The notes: generated by a model not told the origin, from the sequence alone. A DNA stretch of 64,000 bases from Blastococcus sp. HT6-4 (GCF_039679125.1 NZ_CP155551.1:558001-622000); one strand, 5' to 3'; positions 7,690 through 16,642 are shown, counted from the stretch's first letter. Numbers and translations are program-made.

Positions 7690-10600
7690 ACCGCGAACTG
7701 CTCGATGAGGCGCTCGGCACCCACACCCCCGGGGTGCTCCCGACAGTCGAGGAGCTGACCGCCCTCATAGCGAACGTCGAGATTCAGGCGTTCCGGCGCG
7801 ACTTCACCGTCACCGACGAACTGCTTCGGCCGGCCTGGTACCTCCACGGCGTCGCCTCCGCCACCCAGGCGCCGGAGCTGTACTCCCGGCCAAGACAGCG
7901 GCGGGCCTTCGCTGTGAGTGCGCACATCTTCGATCTCGCGCTCAACGATCTCACGCGGGGCCGTCACGACCGACTCACACTGACCTTCGCGGCCCAGGTG
8001 GGGTACCGACGCGCGGAGTTCGACCCGAATGCCACCGCCGTCTACCGCCGGGTGACAGACCTCCTCCGCGATGACGAGGACATCGTCGACAACATCGACA
8101 TCTTGGCCCTACAGGCGGGCGTCGCCTTCCTGGGCCTGGAGCCTCGCCGCCTCAGCCGACTGCAAGCGCGTTGGCGTCGCCAGCTCGCTGCGCTCGCCGA
8201 CGAGGTTGGCCTGCAGAACCTGGTCACGACGATGTTCGGTCCAGCTGAACAGATCGTGCTCGCCACGAGCGCACTGTTGGCGTACTTGCGTAGCGGCGAC
8301 GCGTCTCAGTTGGAGACCGCTCGGATTGCACTGGTCTCTGTGCTGGACCTGACCGCTGGGGAGGGGGACCACGACGCACGCTGGGTCGCTGCCCACCTGC
8401 TGCAGATCGCGGACAGCATGCAGACATCGAGCATCTGGACCGTACTTCCGCCGGACACCCCCGCAGCCGTGGCGCAGTCGTTCACCGTCGGCTCTCCTGC
8501 CGTCCTGACTCTGTGGCCACCGCAGCGCGACCTCCTGGCTAGCACGGCGCAGAATCCTTTGGATCCCGCCACGCGGCGGCTGTTGTTGTCCGTCCCGACC
8601 AGCGCGGGCAAGACGCTGCTGGCTCAGATCACCATCTGCACTCATCTTGCGACGCAGCGCGGCGATGTCTGCTACGTCACTCCCCTCCGGAGCCTGGGCC
8701 GTGAGATGCGCCAGGCATTGGCCAGCCGTCTGCGGGTGCTGAACCGCGAGCTGGGACCAGATGTCCCCGACTTCACCACGGCGAGCTTCGACGACATCCT
8801 GGCCTACCTCACCGAGAGCGGGCGCGGCGATGTCGAGGTGATGACGCCCGAGCGACTCATGCAGCAACTGAGGCGCGACCCCCAAGGGGTTCTCGACCGG
8901 TTCTCCCTCTTCATCATCGACGAAGCGCATCTACTCGCTCAACCCGGTCGGGGCTTCCTCCTGGAGTCGCTGCTCGGCTTTCTCAGCGCCGGAGATGCGC
9001 GGCTGGTACTGCTGTCTGGAGTCCTGGGGAATGCGGGGTCGCTGGCCTCGTGGATCGCTCCCGATCAGCCCGAAGCGCTGTACACGTCCGACTGGCGAGG
9101 CCCCCGGCGGATGCACGCCCTGCTGTACACGCAGCCGAAGTGGGAGGAAGCGGAGCAGCGAGCTCGGAGGTCGAAGAAGCGACCTGTGCGCGTGACGGTG
9201 CCCCTGATCGGCCGGCTACGGGTCCGTCCCGCCGAGGGGCAGACGGTAGATCTGGTCTCCCGTGAGTCCCTCGGCACCCTCGCGCTCAACCGGGCAGCTG
9301 ACGGTGGTGATCAGGAGCGCGACGGGGGAGCCAGCACCCCCGTCTACCGGATGGTCGCCTCCTTCGCCTCGCTGCTGCTGCATGCCGGCAGCCTGCTGAT
9401 GATCGTCTCGACGCGCTCGCTGGCGAGGTCCGCCGCGGAGGCGCTCGCGGAGCGGCTGGAGGTCGCCCCGGCGACTCGGGAGCTCGCCGCCTACCTGGAG
9501 GAGAGGCTGGGGCCAGAGCATCCGCTCATCGGCTGCGTGCGACGGGGCGTCGCGTTCCATCACGCCGGTCTACCGGTCGACGTGCTGGACGCCGTCGAAG
9601 AGGCCATCCGCTCCGACCAACTGCTGGCCGTAGTCGCGACCAGCACCTTGACCGACGGGGTCAACCTCCCGGTACGGACGGTTCTCATCTCCGAGACGGA
9701 GTACGAGGGGCAGCAAGCCGGAGCCAAGTTGGACGCCCCCCGGCTGCTCAACGCCGTCGGCCGGGCAGGCCGGGCAGGACGGGAGACCGAGGGCTGGATC
9801 GTCCTCGCGCTGAACAAGTCCCCGCAGCTGGCCGACTTCGCCCGTCTGCGGCCGGAGGCAGCAGCGCTTGAGGCCAGGTCGACGTTGCTGTCCGACGACG
9901 CTCTGGACTCCCTGGCGGCGGCCGAATCTCTGATCGCCGAGACGGCCGGCGCCATCCTGAAGCTCCCCCCTGGACCAGCTGCCGACTTCGCCGTCTACGT
10001 GTGGTTCGTCCTTTCGGCGCTCGATCGGCTCGAGTCCATCGCCGCGGCGCCCGACGTAGCCGCTGCCGTGCAGCGGCTACTCGGCTATCAGCAGATGAGC
10101 CAGGACCTCCGGGACCGCTGGCTTGCCTTCGCCGCCCAGGTCCAGGAGACCTACGGCACGACGGACCCGGTCCGTCGGCAGCGGTGGGCGGCGAGTGGCA
10201 CCTCGCTGTCTACTGCGGTCCGCCTCGACGAGATCGTGGCCGAACTGGTCGGTGCAGTGACGGCGGCCTACCCGGCTGCTCCCGACCCGTTCGAGGACCC
10301 GGTGGACCTGGGTCTTGAGGAGACGTTGCGCCTGCTCACCGGTGGGAACCGGCTTGAGGCGCTGCTCACTCTTCCCGAAGCCGACGGCGCCTGGCGTTTC
10401 CGGGGCCGCCGCAACGGCGGGGAGGCCGTGTCCGTGTCCATCGGGCCGGCGCTGTCGTCCTGGATGGGAGGTGCGGACATCCCGCAGCTGGCGCAGCAGA
10501 TGCTGCCCACGATCTCGGACGGCCCATGGCGGCTCGAACAAACCGTCGACGCGGTCAGCACTGCGTTCGAGCACTTTCTGAGCTGGATGGTCGGTGTCGT

Positions 10601-11213
10601 CGTCGAGCAGGCCAACGCTCGGCTCACCGAGGTGAACGCCGGCGTTCGGCTGCGCCCGGACCTGGCCTGGCTGATCCGCTTCGGGGTGGACACCCCGCAG
10701 GCGGTGGCGCTGCTCACGTCGGGGATCCAGTCACGCCGCCTGGCCTACCGGTTGGGCCGCGTCGCCCATGACCAGGACATGGGCGATGCCGAGCTCCGGG
10801 AGTGGCTGGGCGACCTGCACATCGCAGGCTGGCGCACAGAGTTCAACGCCAGCCCGCGGGAGGTGCTCGACCTCCTGGAGTTCACCCGAGCGCGACGGCG
10901 GAGTCTGCTCCGCAGCCTGCTGGAGACTGGGTCCGGTTCGGTGGCCGTGAGGCGGGCCGGCGATGTAGACACGCGGGACCCTACGGAGGCGCGTTCCGTC
11001 ATCCTGCGGACCGCGGCCCGCGCGACCGAACTGTCAGTGCTGGATGGCGAGACCGTGCTAGGCGTCGTCGCGGCGTCGGACCACTCGGAGGCGGAGGCCG
11101 TCCTGGCGAGCGGTCTCGATGTGACGACCGTGCTCGCTGGCGACACCCTGACCTTCAACGTCTTCGAGGGAGCTGGCCAACGGGTCGCCGCGGAGGCCGA
11201 CCCCGTCGCCTGA
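7674..11213 (+). CDS. HamB-like Ski2-family DEAH helicase (1179 aa)
   Basis: Superfamily 2 helicase, the likely sensor and motor of the defence pair. Motif I is PTSAGKTLLAQ (about residue 306), motif II is IIDEAHLL (about 415), and motif III is LLSGVLGN. The C-terminal RecA domain has STRSLA, then STLTDGVNLP and motif VI AVGRAGRAGRE (about 695), typical of Ski2/Hel308-like enzymes. About 300 residues precede motif I and about 450 follow motif VI; these long flanks are usual for defence helicases. GTG start with GAGGAAG upstream inside the nuclease gene. HamB in Hachiman unwinds DNA and releases the HamA nuclease; that this pair does so is inference. Confidence 0.75.
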   Translation: MERALNRELLDEALGTHTPGVLPTVEELTALIANVEIQAFRRDFTVTDELLRPAWYLHGVASATQAPELYSRPRQRRAFAVSAHIFDLALNDLTRGRHDRLTLTFAAQVGYRRAEFDPNATAVYRRVTDLLRDDEDIVDNIDILALQAGVAFLGLEPRRLSRLQARWRRQLAALADEVGLQNLVTTMFGPAEQIVLATSALLAYLRSGDASQLETARIALVSVLDLTAGEGDHDARWVAAHLLQIADSMQTSSIWTVLPPDTPAAVAQSFTVGSPAVLTLWPPQRDLLASTAQNPLDPATRRLLLSVPTSAGKTLLAQITICTHLATQRGDVCYVTPLRSLGREMRQALASRLRVLNRELGPDVPDFTTASFDDILAYLTESGRGDVEVMTPERLMQQLRRDPQGVLDRFSLFIIDEAHLLAQPGRGFLLESLLGFLSAGDARLVLLSGVLGNAGSLASWIAPDQPEALYTSDWRGPRRMHALLYTQPKWEEAEQRARRSKKRPVRVTVPLIGRLRVRPAEGQTVDLVSRESLGTLALNRAADGGDQERDGGASTPVYRMVASFASLLLHAGSLLMIVSTRSLARSAAEALAERLEVAPATRELAAYLEERLGPEHPLIGCVRRGVAFHHAGLPVDVLDAVEEAIRSDQLLAVVATSTLTDGVNLPVRTVLISETEYEGQQAGAKLDAPRLLNAVGRAGRAGRETEGWIVLALNKSPQLADFARLRPEAAALEARSTLLSDDALDSLAAAESLIAETAGAILKLPPGPAADFAVYVWFVLSALDRLESIAAAPDVAAAVQRLLGYQQMSQDLRDRWLAFAAQVQETYGTTDPVRRQRWAASGTSLSTAVRLDEIVAELVGAVTAAYPAAPDPFEDPVDLGLEETLRLLTGGNRLEALLTLPEADGAWRFRGRRNGGEAVSVSIGPALSSWMGGADIPQLAQQMLPTISDGPWRLEQTVDAVSTAFEHFLSWMVGVVVEQANARLTEVNAGVRLRPDLAWLIRFGVDTPQAVALLTSGIQSRRLAYRLGRVAHDQDMGDAELREWLGDLHIAGWRTEFNASPREVLDLLEFTRARRRSLLRSLLETGSGSVAVRRAGDVDTRDPTEARSVILRTAARATELSVLDGETVLGVVAASDHSEAEAVLASGLDVTTVLAGDTLTFNVFEGAGQRVAAEADPVA

Positions 11214-11393
11214 CTTCGTTCTGCCAAACGCTCTCTCGTGGATCTTGGGGAGCCCATTGACGTCGAGGACGCTGACGCAACTGTTCCTCCCAGGCTCGAG
11301 GAAGGCGGGCTGGACGGCAACCGCCCGCCGGGCTCCGCTCCGACGAACTGAACAGAGATGAACGCAGCAGCGCCGAGGCGACCCCGCCCCGCC

Positions 11394-11509
11394 GCTCGCA
11401 CCGGCGCACCGAAGGAGGTGATGTGCCGCGCCGGTGGCAGAAGCAGCGTGGCGATGCCCGGGCTCTGCTCGCACCGGCCCCCGATTGGAGGTGATGTGCC
11501 GCGCCGGTG
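11394..11509. repeat. imperfect direct repeat, 43 bp, offset 73 bp
   Basis: Segments 11394-11436 and 11467-11509 share GCTCGCACCGG at one end and an identical 23-bp stretch at the other (11414-11436 and 11487-11509, containing GGAGGTGATGTG). They fill most of the 332-bp gene-free gap 11214-11545 after the helicase. I see no gene, terminator with T tract or tRNA in the rest of the gap. The inner segment looks like a ribosome site followed by GTG, so the repeats could derive from duplicated gene starts. Confidence 0.8.
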
Positions 11510-11545
11510 CGGTGAAGGGCCGCGTGTCAGGGATACGGTCCCGCG

Positions 11546-12112
11546 GTGACCGAGGGTGGGCAGCCGACGCGGTTCCGCGAGCCGGACGAGCTGTCCTGGC
11601 GAGATCCGGTGTTCGTCGTCTGCCCGCGGTGCGGGAGTCGTGCGACGGTGAGGGCGACCGGTCGTTGTGCCGCTCGGCTCCTGTGCCCCAGTTGCACGCT
11701 GGCGCGGGAGTGGTCGGGGGACCGGCAGCATGTCCTGGTCGCCGGCCGGCCGGTCGCGCTGCGGCGGGACCACGGGTACTGGCTGCACCCGGATACCGGG
11801 CAGTACCTGAAGGACGACGAGTACGAGCTCGCCGAGGGGCGGGACGGCCGCTTCGGTGTGCCGCTGTGGTTGCGCACCGAGTGCTGCGGCGGTCACCTGC
11901 TGTGGGCGAACAACGAGGCGCATCTGGACTACCTCGAGGGCTACGTCGGCGCGACCCTGCGGGAGCGGCCGGACGGGCCGTCGGGGCTGGCCTGGTACCT
12001 GCCGGCGTGGATGAAGCAGGCGAAGCACCGCGACGAGGTGCTCCACGCCCTCGGTCGACTACGGACCTCGCTCGACGAGAAGGCGGGCAAGTGGACGCCA
12101 CCGAGGACCTGA
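11546..12112 (+). CDS. zinc-ribbon unknown protein (188 aa)
   Basis: Function unknown. Two CxxC pairs near the N terminus (CPRCGS at about 26 and CPSCTL at about 47) form a classical four-Cys zinc ribbon. The rest has TECCGGHLLWANNEAHLDYLEGYV and a WYLPAWMKQAKHRDEV stretch seen in uncharacterised bacterial zinc-ribbon proteins. The start is GTG 6 nt after TACGGT (11534-11539), a leaderless pattern. It overlaps the next gene by 22 bp, so they form a pair. Position at the end of the accessory region leaves open whether it is core or island. Confidence 0.65.
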   Translation: MTEGGQPTRFREPDELSWRDPVFVVCPRCGSRATVRATGRCAARLLCPSCTLAREWSGDRQHVLVAGRPVALRRDHGYWLHPDTGQYLKDDEYELAEGRDGRFGVPLWLRTECCGGHLLWANNEAHLDYLEGYVGATLRERPDGPSGLAWYLPAWMKQAKHRDEVLHALGRLRTSLDEKAGKWTPPRT

Positions 12113-12729
12113 TGCGCCGAGCCGCAGCGGCGGCCGCGCGGGTACTCGCAGACCTGTGGCCGGACGGCCGGGTGGTCGTGCACGCCGAGGACGTCAGCGC
12201 CCTGCACTTCGTGGTCGCGGCGGAGCACGACGGCGTCGTGGTGCGCCGGACCGGTGAGGTCATGGGCAGTGCCCTGTGGGACTCCATCGACCTGGGGGCG
12301 TCAGAGCCCTTCAAGCTGCTCGACGGCGCCCGCAGGACGCCGGACGGGAACGTGTCGGTCGAGCTACCCGCACGGCGCTTCCGCGGTCGGCCGCGGCCGC
12401 GGCGCTGGACCGGGGACGAGGTTGAGAAGCTCAGCCGGCAGCTCAACGCGATCGACACGGTGGTGATCGGTACGCGGGAGACGTTCTGCCGGGTGTGCGG
12501 CTTCGACGAGGAGGACGATCGCTACTTCGTCGGCGAGCCGCAGTACCTAATCTGCTCCTGCTGCGAGAGCGAGTCGGGGCTCGACGACTGGGGACCCGAG
12601 GAGGTGGGCCTCGCCCGGCGGGCGTGGATCGAGGGCGGTCGGACCTGGCGGTACGCAGAGCATCGGCCGGCCGGCTGGGATCCTGACGCCGCCCTCGCCG
12701 CGCTGCCCGCGAGGTGGCGGGACCTCTGA
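12091..12729 (+). CDS. unknown protein with C-terminal Cys-rich domain (212 aa)
   Basis: Function unknown. The GTG at 12091 lies inside the upstream gene with GAGAAGG before it. The N-terminal half is an alpha/beta region (VLADLWPDGRVVVHAEDVSALHF). A C-terminal unit begins CRVCGFDEEDDRYF, continues ICSCCESESG and ends RRAWIEGGRTW. This CxxCGF...CxCC...WIxxGxxW pattern recurs in small bacterial unknown proteins, some of them immunity-like. Four Cys could hold one zinc. Coupled to the zinc-ribbon gene before it. Confidence 0.6.
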   Translation: MDATEDLMRRAAAAAARVLADLWPDGRVVVHAEDVSALHFVVAAEHDGVVVRRTGEVMGSALWDSIDLGASEPFKLLDGARRTPDGNVSVELPARRFRGRPRPRRWTGDEVEKLSRQLNAIDTVVIGTRETFCRVCGFDEEDDRYFVGEPQYLICSCCESESGLDDWGPEEVGLARRAWIEGGRTWRYAEHRPAGWDPDAALAALPARWRDL

Positions 12730-12755
12730 CCAAGATGGCGACCGTCGACCACGAC

Positions 12756-12777
12756 GCGAGCCCGCGCCCGGGCTCGC
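12756..12777 (+). terminator. 9-bp GC hairpin
   Basis: Arms 12756-12764 and 12769-12777 pair fully around a 4-nt loop, 26 bp after the stop at 12729 and ahead of the tRNA gene. No T tract is present. Confidence 0.5.
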
Positions 12778-12849
12778 CGTCCGGACGCCGCCGCCGAGTT
12801 GTCCCCTGCGTTGTCCCTAGACTTGTCCCGGGACTTGTTCCCATGTCCC

Positions 12850-12922
12850 GCCGGCGTGGCGCAACTGGTAGCGCACCCGACTTGTAATCGGGCGGTTAGG
12901 GGTTCGAGTCCCCTCGTCGGCT
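12850..12922 (+). tRNA. tRNA-Thr (anticodon TGT)
   Basis: Full cloverleaf: acceptor GCCGGCG/CGTCGGC with one G-T pair, D arm GCGC/GCGC, anticodon stem CCCGA/TCGGG with loop CTTGTAA (anticodon TGT, reads ACA), T arm GGGG-TTCGAGT-CCCC, and discriminator T at 12922. The CCA end is not encoded. It marks the junction between the accessory region and conserved genes. Its last base is shared with the stop codon of the convergent DUF5313-like gene. Confidence 0.95.
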
Positions 12923-13320
12923 CAGTCGAAGCTGCCCGCGCCGTCGCGGCGGTACCGCGCGGACCGTTCCAGCCGGTCGCGCTCCGCCCGCTCGGCGCGC
13001 ACCCGGGCCGCCGTCCCCGGCTCGTACCCGGCCTTGACCACCCGGTGCTCGGTGGTCTCGACCATGTAGGCCAGCGAGAACAGCAGGCCCAGCAGGAGGC
13101 CGCCGAAGGCCGCGGAGATCCGGTAGACGAGCGGGACCGGGACGACGAGCAGGCAGACGACGATGAACGGGAGCAGCTGGACCACCGCCCGGGACAGGTG
13201 CCGCCACACCCAGGTGCGCCGCGTCGTGTCGGCCAGCACCCACGGCGAGAGCTCGCGGGGGAGACGCCCGCCGAGGGCGTACCAGACCCACTGCAGCGGG
13301 TTCGGGCGCCGGGTGGACAC
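12922..13320 (-). CDS. DUF5313-like membrane protein (132 aa)
   Basis: Small actinobacterial membrane protein of unknown role. The N terminus (RRPNPLQWVWYALGGRLP) and WVLADTTRRTWVWRHL are characteristic of the family. Two adjacent membrane segments follow (LLPFIVVCLLVVPVPLVY and FGGLLLGLLFSLAYMV), then a basic cytoplasmic tail rich in RAER. The GTG start at 13320 lies 6 nt after TACCGT on the minus strand, a leaderless pattern. Its stop codon overlaps the last base of the tRNA-Thr gene on the other strand. Confidence 0.8.
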   Translation of the reverse strand: MSTRRPNPLQWVWYALGGRLPRELSPWVLADTTRRTWVWRHLSRAVVQLLPFIVVCLLVVPVPLVYRISAAFGGLLLGLLFSLAYMVETTEHRVVKAGYEPGTAARVRAERAERDRLERSARYRRDGAGSFD

Positions 13321-13428
13321 GCCTCGACGGTATGCCGTCGCGGCGTTCGGGGACGCCCGGCCGGCTCGGCATTGTCCGTCGCGGGAATCCGGAGCAGACT
13401 GCCGCCACCGCGCCGGGAGGAGACCGCC

Positions 13429-13860
13429 GTGCAGATCAGCCAGGTGCTGCGCAGGAAGGGCCACGAGGTTGTCACCGTCGACGGGTCCGAGAGCGTCCGG
13501 ACCGTCCTGGGACTGCTCGCCGAGCACGGGCTGGGCGCGCTCGTCGTCTCGTCCGACGGCCGGCACGTCGAGGGCATCGTCTCCGAGCGCGACGTCGCCC
13601 GCGGCCTGCACGACCGCGGCGCGGGGCTGCTGGCCGAGCCCGTCTCCAGCGTGATGACGGCCCACGTCCACACCTGCGCACCGGGAGCCGCCGTCACCGA
13701 TCTGGCGCGGACGATGACCGAGCAGCGCGTCCGCCACGTCCCCGTCGTCGACGGGGGAGTCCTCGTGGGCATCGTCTCCATCGGCGACGTCGTCAAGGCG
13801 CGGCTCGACGAGTTCGAGGCCGAGCGCGCGCAGCTGGTCGACTACATCCAGACCGGCTGA
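13429..13860 (+). CDS. CBS-domain pair protein (143 aa)
   Basis: Two tandem CBS motifs (about 8-60 and 74-128) make up the whole protein. They bind adenine nucleotides or similar ligands. Visible motifs are LGALVVSSDG and GIVSERDVARGL in the first, and VRHVPVVDGGVLVGIVSIGDVVK in shortened form in the second. The length of about 140 aa is typical of stand-alone CBS proteins. The GTG is preceded by GGGAGGAG at 8 nt. What it regulates is not shown by its neighbours. Confidence 0.88.
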   Translation: MQISQVLRRKGHEVVTVDGSESVRTVLGLLAEHGLGALVVSSDGRHVEGIVSERDVARGLHDRGAGLLAEPVSSVMTAHVHTCAPGAAVTDLARTMTEQRVRHVPVVDGGVLVGIVSIGDVVKARLDEFEAERAQLVDYIQTG

Positions 13861-13903
13861 CCGGCGGCACGGCCGGGCGCGCGGAGCGGCGTACGGTGCC
13901 GCC

Positions 13904-14821
13904 GTGGACGAGCGTCGCCTGGGTGTGCTCTCCGGGCTCGCGGCCTACGCGCTCTGGGGCCTGTTCCCGCTGTACTTCCCCCTGCTCGAGCCCGCCGGGG
14001 GCCTGGAGATCGTGGCGCACCGGGTGCTGTGGTCGCTGCTGTTCATCGGGGTCCTGCTCACCGCCGTCCGCCGCTGGGGGCACGTGCGCGCCGCCGTCGG
14101 CAGCCGCCGGACGCTCCTGGTGCTCGCCGGCGCCGCCGTGCTCATCGCCGCGAACTGGCTGATCTTCGTGTACGGCGTGAACTCCGGCCAGGTCGTGGAG
14201 ACCTCCCTCGGCTACTTCATCAATCCGCTGGTCAGCGTGCTCCTCGGCGTCGTCGTCTTCGCCGAGCGGCTGCGGCCGGTGCAGTGGGTGGCCGTGGGCA
14301 TCGCCGCCGTCGCCGTGACCGTGCTGACGGTCGACTACGGGCGCCCGCCGTGGATCGCGCTGAGCCTCGCCCTCACGTTCGGCCTGTACGGGCTGATGAA
14401 GAAGGTGGTCGCCGTCGAGGCGGCACCGGGGCTCTTCCTCGAGACGGCGCTGGTCGCGGTGCCCGCCGTCGTCGTCCTGGCCGTGCTCCACGAGAGCGGG
14501 ACCGGCACGTTCACGACGGCGGGCGCCGGCCACGCCCTCCTGCTCATGAGCGCCGGGGTGGCGACGGCGGTGCCGCTGCTGCTCTTCGCGGCCGCGGCCC
14601 GGCGCATCCCGCTGTCGACGGTGGGCCTGCTCCAGTACCTGACGCCGCTGATGCAGCTGGCGATCGGCGTCTTCGTCTACGACGAGCCGATGCCCCCGGC
14701 CCGGCTGGCCGGGTTCGTCATCGTCTGGGTCGCGCTCGCGATCTTCACGGCCGACACCCTCCGACACGCCCGGGCCGGTGCCCGGCGGGCGGCGCGGGAC
14801 GCGGTGGTGGCCGGGCCCTGA
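13904..14821 (+). CDS. rarD: RarD-family EamA transporter (305 aa)
   Basis: Inner-membrane transporter of the drug/metabolite superfamily with about ten membrane segments. Family marks are AYALWGLFPLYF, AHRVLWSL, ANWLIFVYGVNSGQVVETSLGYFINPL in shortened form, and STVGLLQYLTPLMQL near the end. RarD proteins were named from a chloramphenicol-sensitivity phenotype; the true substrate is unknown. Start GTG 6 nt after TACGGT (13892-13897), leaderless pattern. A basic tail closes the protein. Confidence 0.9.
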   Translation: MDERRLGVLSGLAAYALWGLFPLYFPLLEPAGGLEIVAHRVLWSLLFIGVLLTAVRRWGHVRAAVGSRRTLLVLAGAAVLIAANWLIFVYGVNSGQVVETSLGYFINPLVSVLLGVVVFAERLRPVQWVAVGIAAVAVTVLTVDYGRPPWIALSLALTFGLYGLMKKVVAVEAAPGLFLETALVAVPAVVVLAVLHESGTGTFTTAGAGHALLLMSAGVATAVPLLLFAAAARRIPLSTVGLLQYLTPLMQLAIGVFVYDEPMPPARLAGFVIVWVALAIFTADTLRHARAGARRAARDAVVAGP

Positions 14822-14939
14822 GCCGGTGACGGGCACGGCGTGGCGGGTCGGGCGGAAACGTCGGTGGCCGGGGCTACGGTCGGTCCCGAGCCGCCCGGGG
14901 TCCCCGGGCACGCGCAGCGCGGCAGGAGATGAAGGACCG

Positions 14940-15278
14940 ATGACCAGCGACCCAGCCCCCGTGGTCTCCCCGCCCCGGGCCGACGGGTCAGGGGAGGCTT
15001 CCGCGCAGGTCGGCACGGTGGGCCTGACGCGGCGCGAGCACGACATGCTCGGCTTCGAGCGCCAGTGGTGGCGACGGGCGGGCGCCAAGGAGACGGCCAT
15101 CCGCGACCTCTTCGGCACGACGCCGACGCGCTACTACCAGGCGCTGAACGCCCTGGTCGACCGTCCCGAGGCGCTGGCTGCCGATCCGCTGCTGGTGCGG
15201 CGGCTGCGTCGACTGCGGACGGCGCGGCAACGAAGCCGGTCCTCGCAAATCCTGGGCAAAGCGAATCACATCGATTAG
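14940..15278 (+). CDS. DUF3263 protein (112 aa)
   Basis: Small actinobacterial protein with a helix-turn-helix-like DUF3263 region (about 28-88): LTRREHDMLGFERQWW, then TPTRYYQALNALVD and LLVRRLRRLR. It is the equivalent of Rv0430, which is followed by the VirR gene in mycobacteria, and the same order holds here with an 11-bp gap. The ATG has AAGGA at 4 nt. A role in DNA binding is suggested by the basic helices but is not shown. Confidence 0.85.
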   Translation: MTSDPAPVVSPPRADGSGEASAQVGTVGLTRREHDMLGFERQWWRRAGAKETAIRDLFGTTPTRYYQALNALVDRPEALAADPLLVRRLRRLRTARQRSRSSQILGKANHID

Positions 15279-15289
15279 ATTCGGTCACC

Positions 15290-16642
15290 GTGGGCAGGCA
15301 CGCCGCGTCAGGCAGTGACGGACTGGAGCGGGCGCACGCGTCTGCAGCTGCTGGGCGGCGCAGGACCGACCCTCTCGACGGGTCGTGGCCCGGCGCCGCT
15401 GAACTGAGCGACCACCCGACGGCCCCGGGCCGGGACCGTGCCGGGCGGTCCCGCGACGTGCTGCTGGACGTGCCCGCGGCGGACTCCCCGCGGCAGGTGC
15501 CCCGCTCGCGGCTGCCGCTCCCGCCCGTGCCGGCCGGTTCGCGTCCCGTGGCCACCCCCGCGCCGCGCACCAGCGTCGCCCCCTTCCAGGCCGTGCCGGC
15601 ACCTGAGTCGCGGATCGAGGTGGCCGCGCCGGCCCGTGCGGTGGACGTGCTCGCTCCCGTCGCCGCCGGCGCCTGGCTCGACGACGAGCCCCTCGACACC
15701 ACCGGGCCGGGCCAGGGCGTGGCCGGGCGCACCGTCGCCCCCCGCGTGCCCCTCGCGCCGCGTGTCCCTCGGCAGACCACCCCGGCCGGAGCGCCGTCCT
15801 CGTCCTACGGCGACTGGACCAAGCCCTCCCGCACCGGCGACACCGGTCGCTCCCGGCTCGACCTGGACGCCCTGCCGGACGTCGTGCCCGCGGCGATCGC
15901 ACCGGCCACCACCGCCATCCCCGAGCGGGGCGCCGCGGCCCGCGCAGACGACGACGTCGACGCCGAGGCGATGAGCGGCGAGGCACCCGCAGTGGTCGCC
16001 GGCCCGGGCACCGGGCCGGTCAAGGGCGGCCGTGCCGCCTACCGGGCCGAACGGCAGGCCGCCGACGCCGTCCGCCGCAAGGCCGCCAAGCGCAGCGGCG
16101 AGCCCGACGTCCTCTTCGACGACGAGCCCGAGCCCAAGCCCCGCCGCGTGCTCCACAGCCTGGTCGCCATGGCCGTCGTCGCGCTCGTGGTCCTCGGCGT
16201 CTACACCGTCACCGGTCGTGAGTCCCAGGAGGCCGCCGCGCGGACGCCGGTCGCCACGACCACGGCCCCGGCCACCCCACCGGTCGCCACCCTCCCGCCG
16301 CTGACCAGCGAGCCGGTGGTCGTGGAGCCCGCCGTCACCACCCCGGTCCGGGTGCCGGTCACCGTGCTCAACGCCACCACCGTCAACGGGCTCGCCGGGA
16401 AGATCGCCGGCGTCGTCGTCGCCGCGGGCTGGGAGTCGCCGGGCGTCGGCGCGTACCCCGGCACCGACGTCGCCACCTCGACCGTCTTCTTCACCGAGGG
16501 CGACGAGCAGCAGCGGCAGGCCGCGCTCCAGCTGATCGACCAGTTCCCCGACCTGGCCGGGCCGGCGCCGCGCTTCTTCGACGTCGCCGACGTGCCGGCC
16601 CCGGGCCTGGTCGTCGTGGCGACCGGCAACTGGCAGCCCTGA
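15290..16642 (+). CDS. LytR_C-domain membrane protein, VirR-like (450 aa)
   Basis: Cell-envelope protein with a long disordered Pro/Ala-rich cytoplasmic N terminus (about 1-285), one membrane segment (about 288-306, LVAMAVVALVVLGVY), and an outside LytR_C domain (about 355-450, VTVLNATTVNGLAGKIAGV). In M. tuberculosis the similar Rv0431 (VirR) affects vesicle release and cell-wall integrity. The N-terminal extension is much longer than in VirR. GTG start 11 bp after the DUF3263 stop, so the two form an operon. Confidence 0.82.
   Translation: MGRHAASGSDGLERAHASAAAGRRRTDPLDGSWPGAAELSDHPTAPGRDRAGRSRDVLLDVPAADSPRQVPRSRLPLPPVPAGSRPVATPAPRTSVAPFQAVPAPESRIEVAAPARAVDVLAPVAAGAWLDDEPLDTTGPGQGVAGRTVAPRVPLAPRVPRQTTPAGAPSSSYGDWTKPSRTGDTGRSRLDLDALPDVVPAAIAPATTAIPERGAAARADDDVDAEAMSGEAPAVVAGPGTGPVKGGRAAYRAERQAADAVRRKAAKRSGEPDVLFDDEPEPKPRRVLHSLVAMAVVALVVLGVYTVTGRESQEAAARTPVATTTAPATPPVATLPPLTSEPVVVEPAVTTPVRVPVTVLNATTVNGLAGKIAGVVVAAGWESPGVGAYPGTDVATSTVFFTEGDEQQRQAALQLIDQFPDLAGPAPRFFDVADVPAPGLVVVATGNWQP

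Noticed and set aside
11394..11509. Direct repeats as island attachment sites
   Set aside because: They are 73 bp apart, do not match the tRNA end, and no matching copy was seen at the other side of the accessory region.
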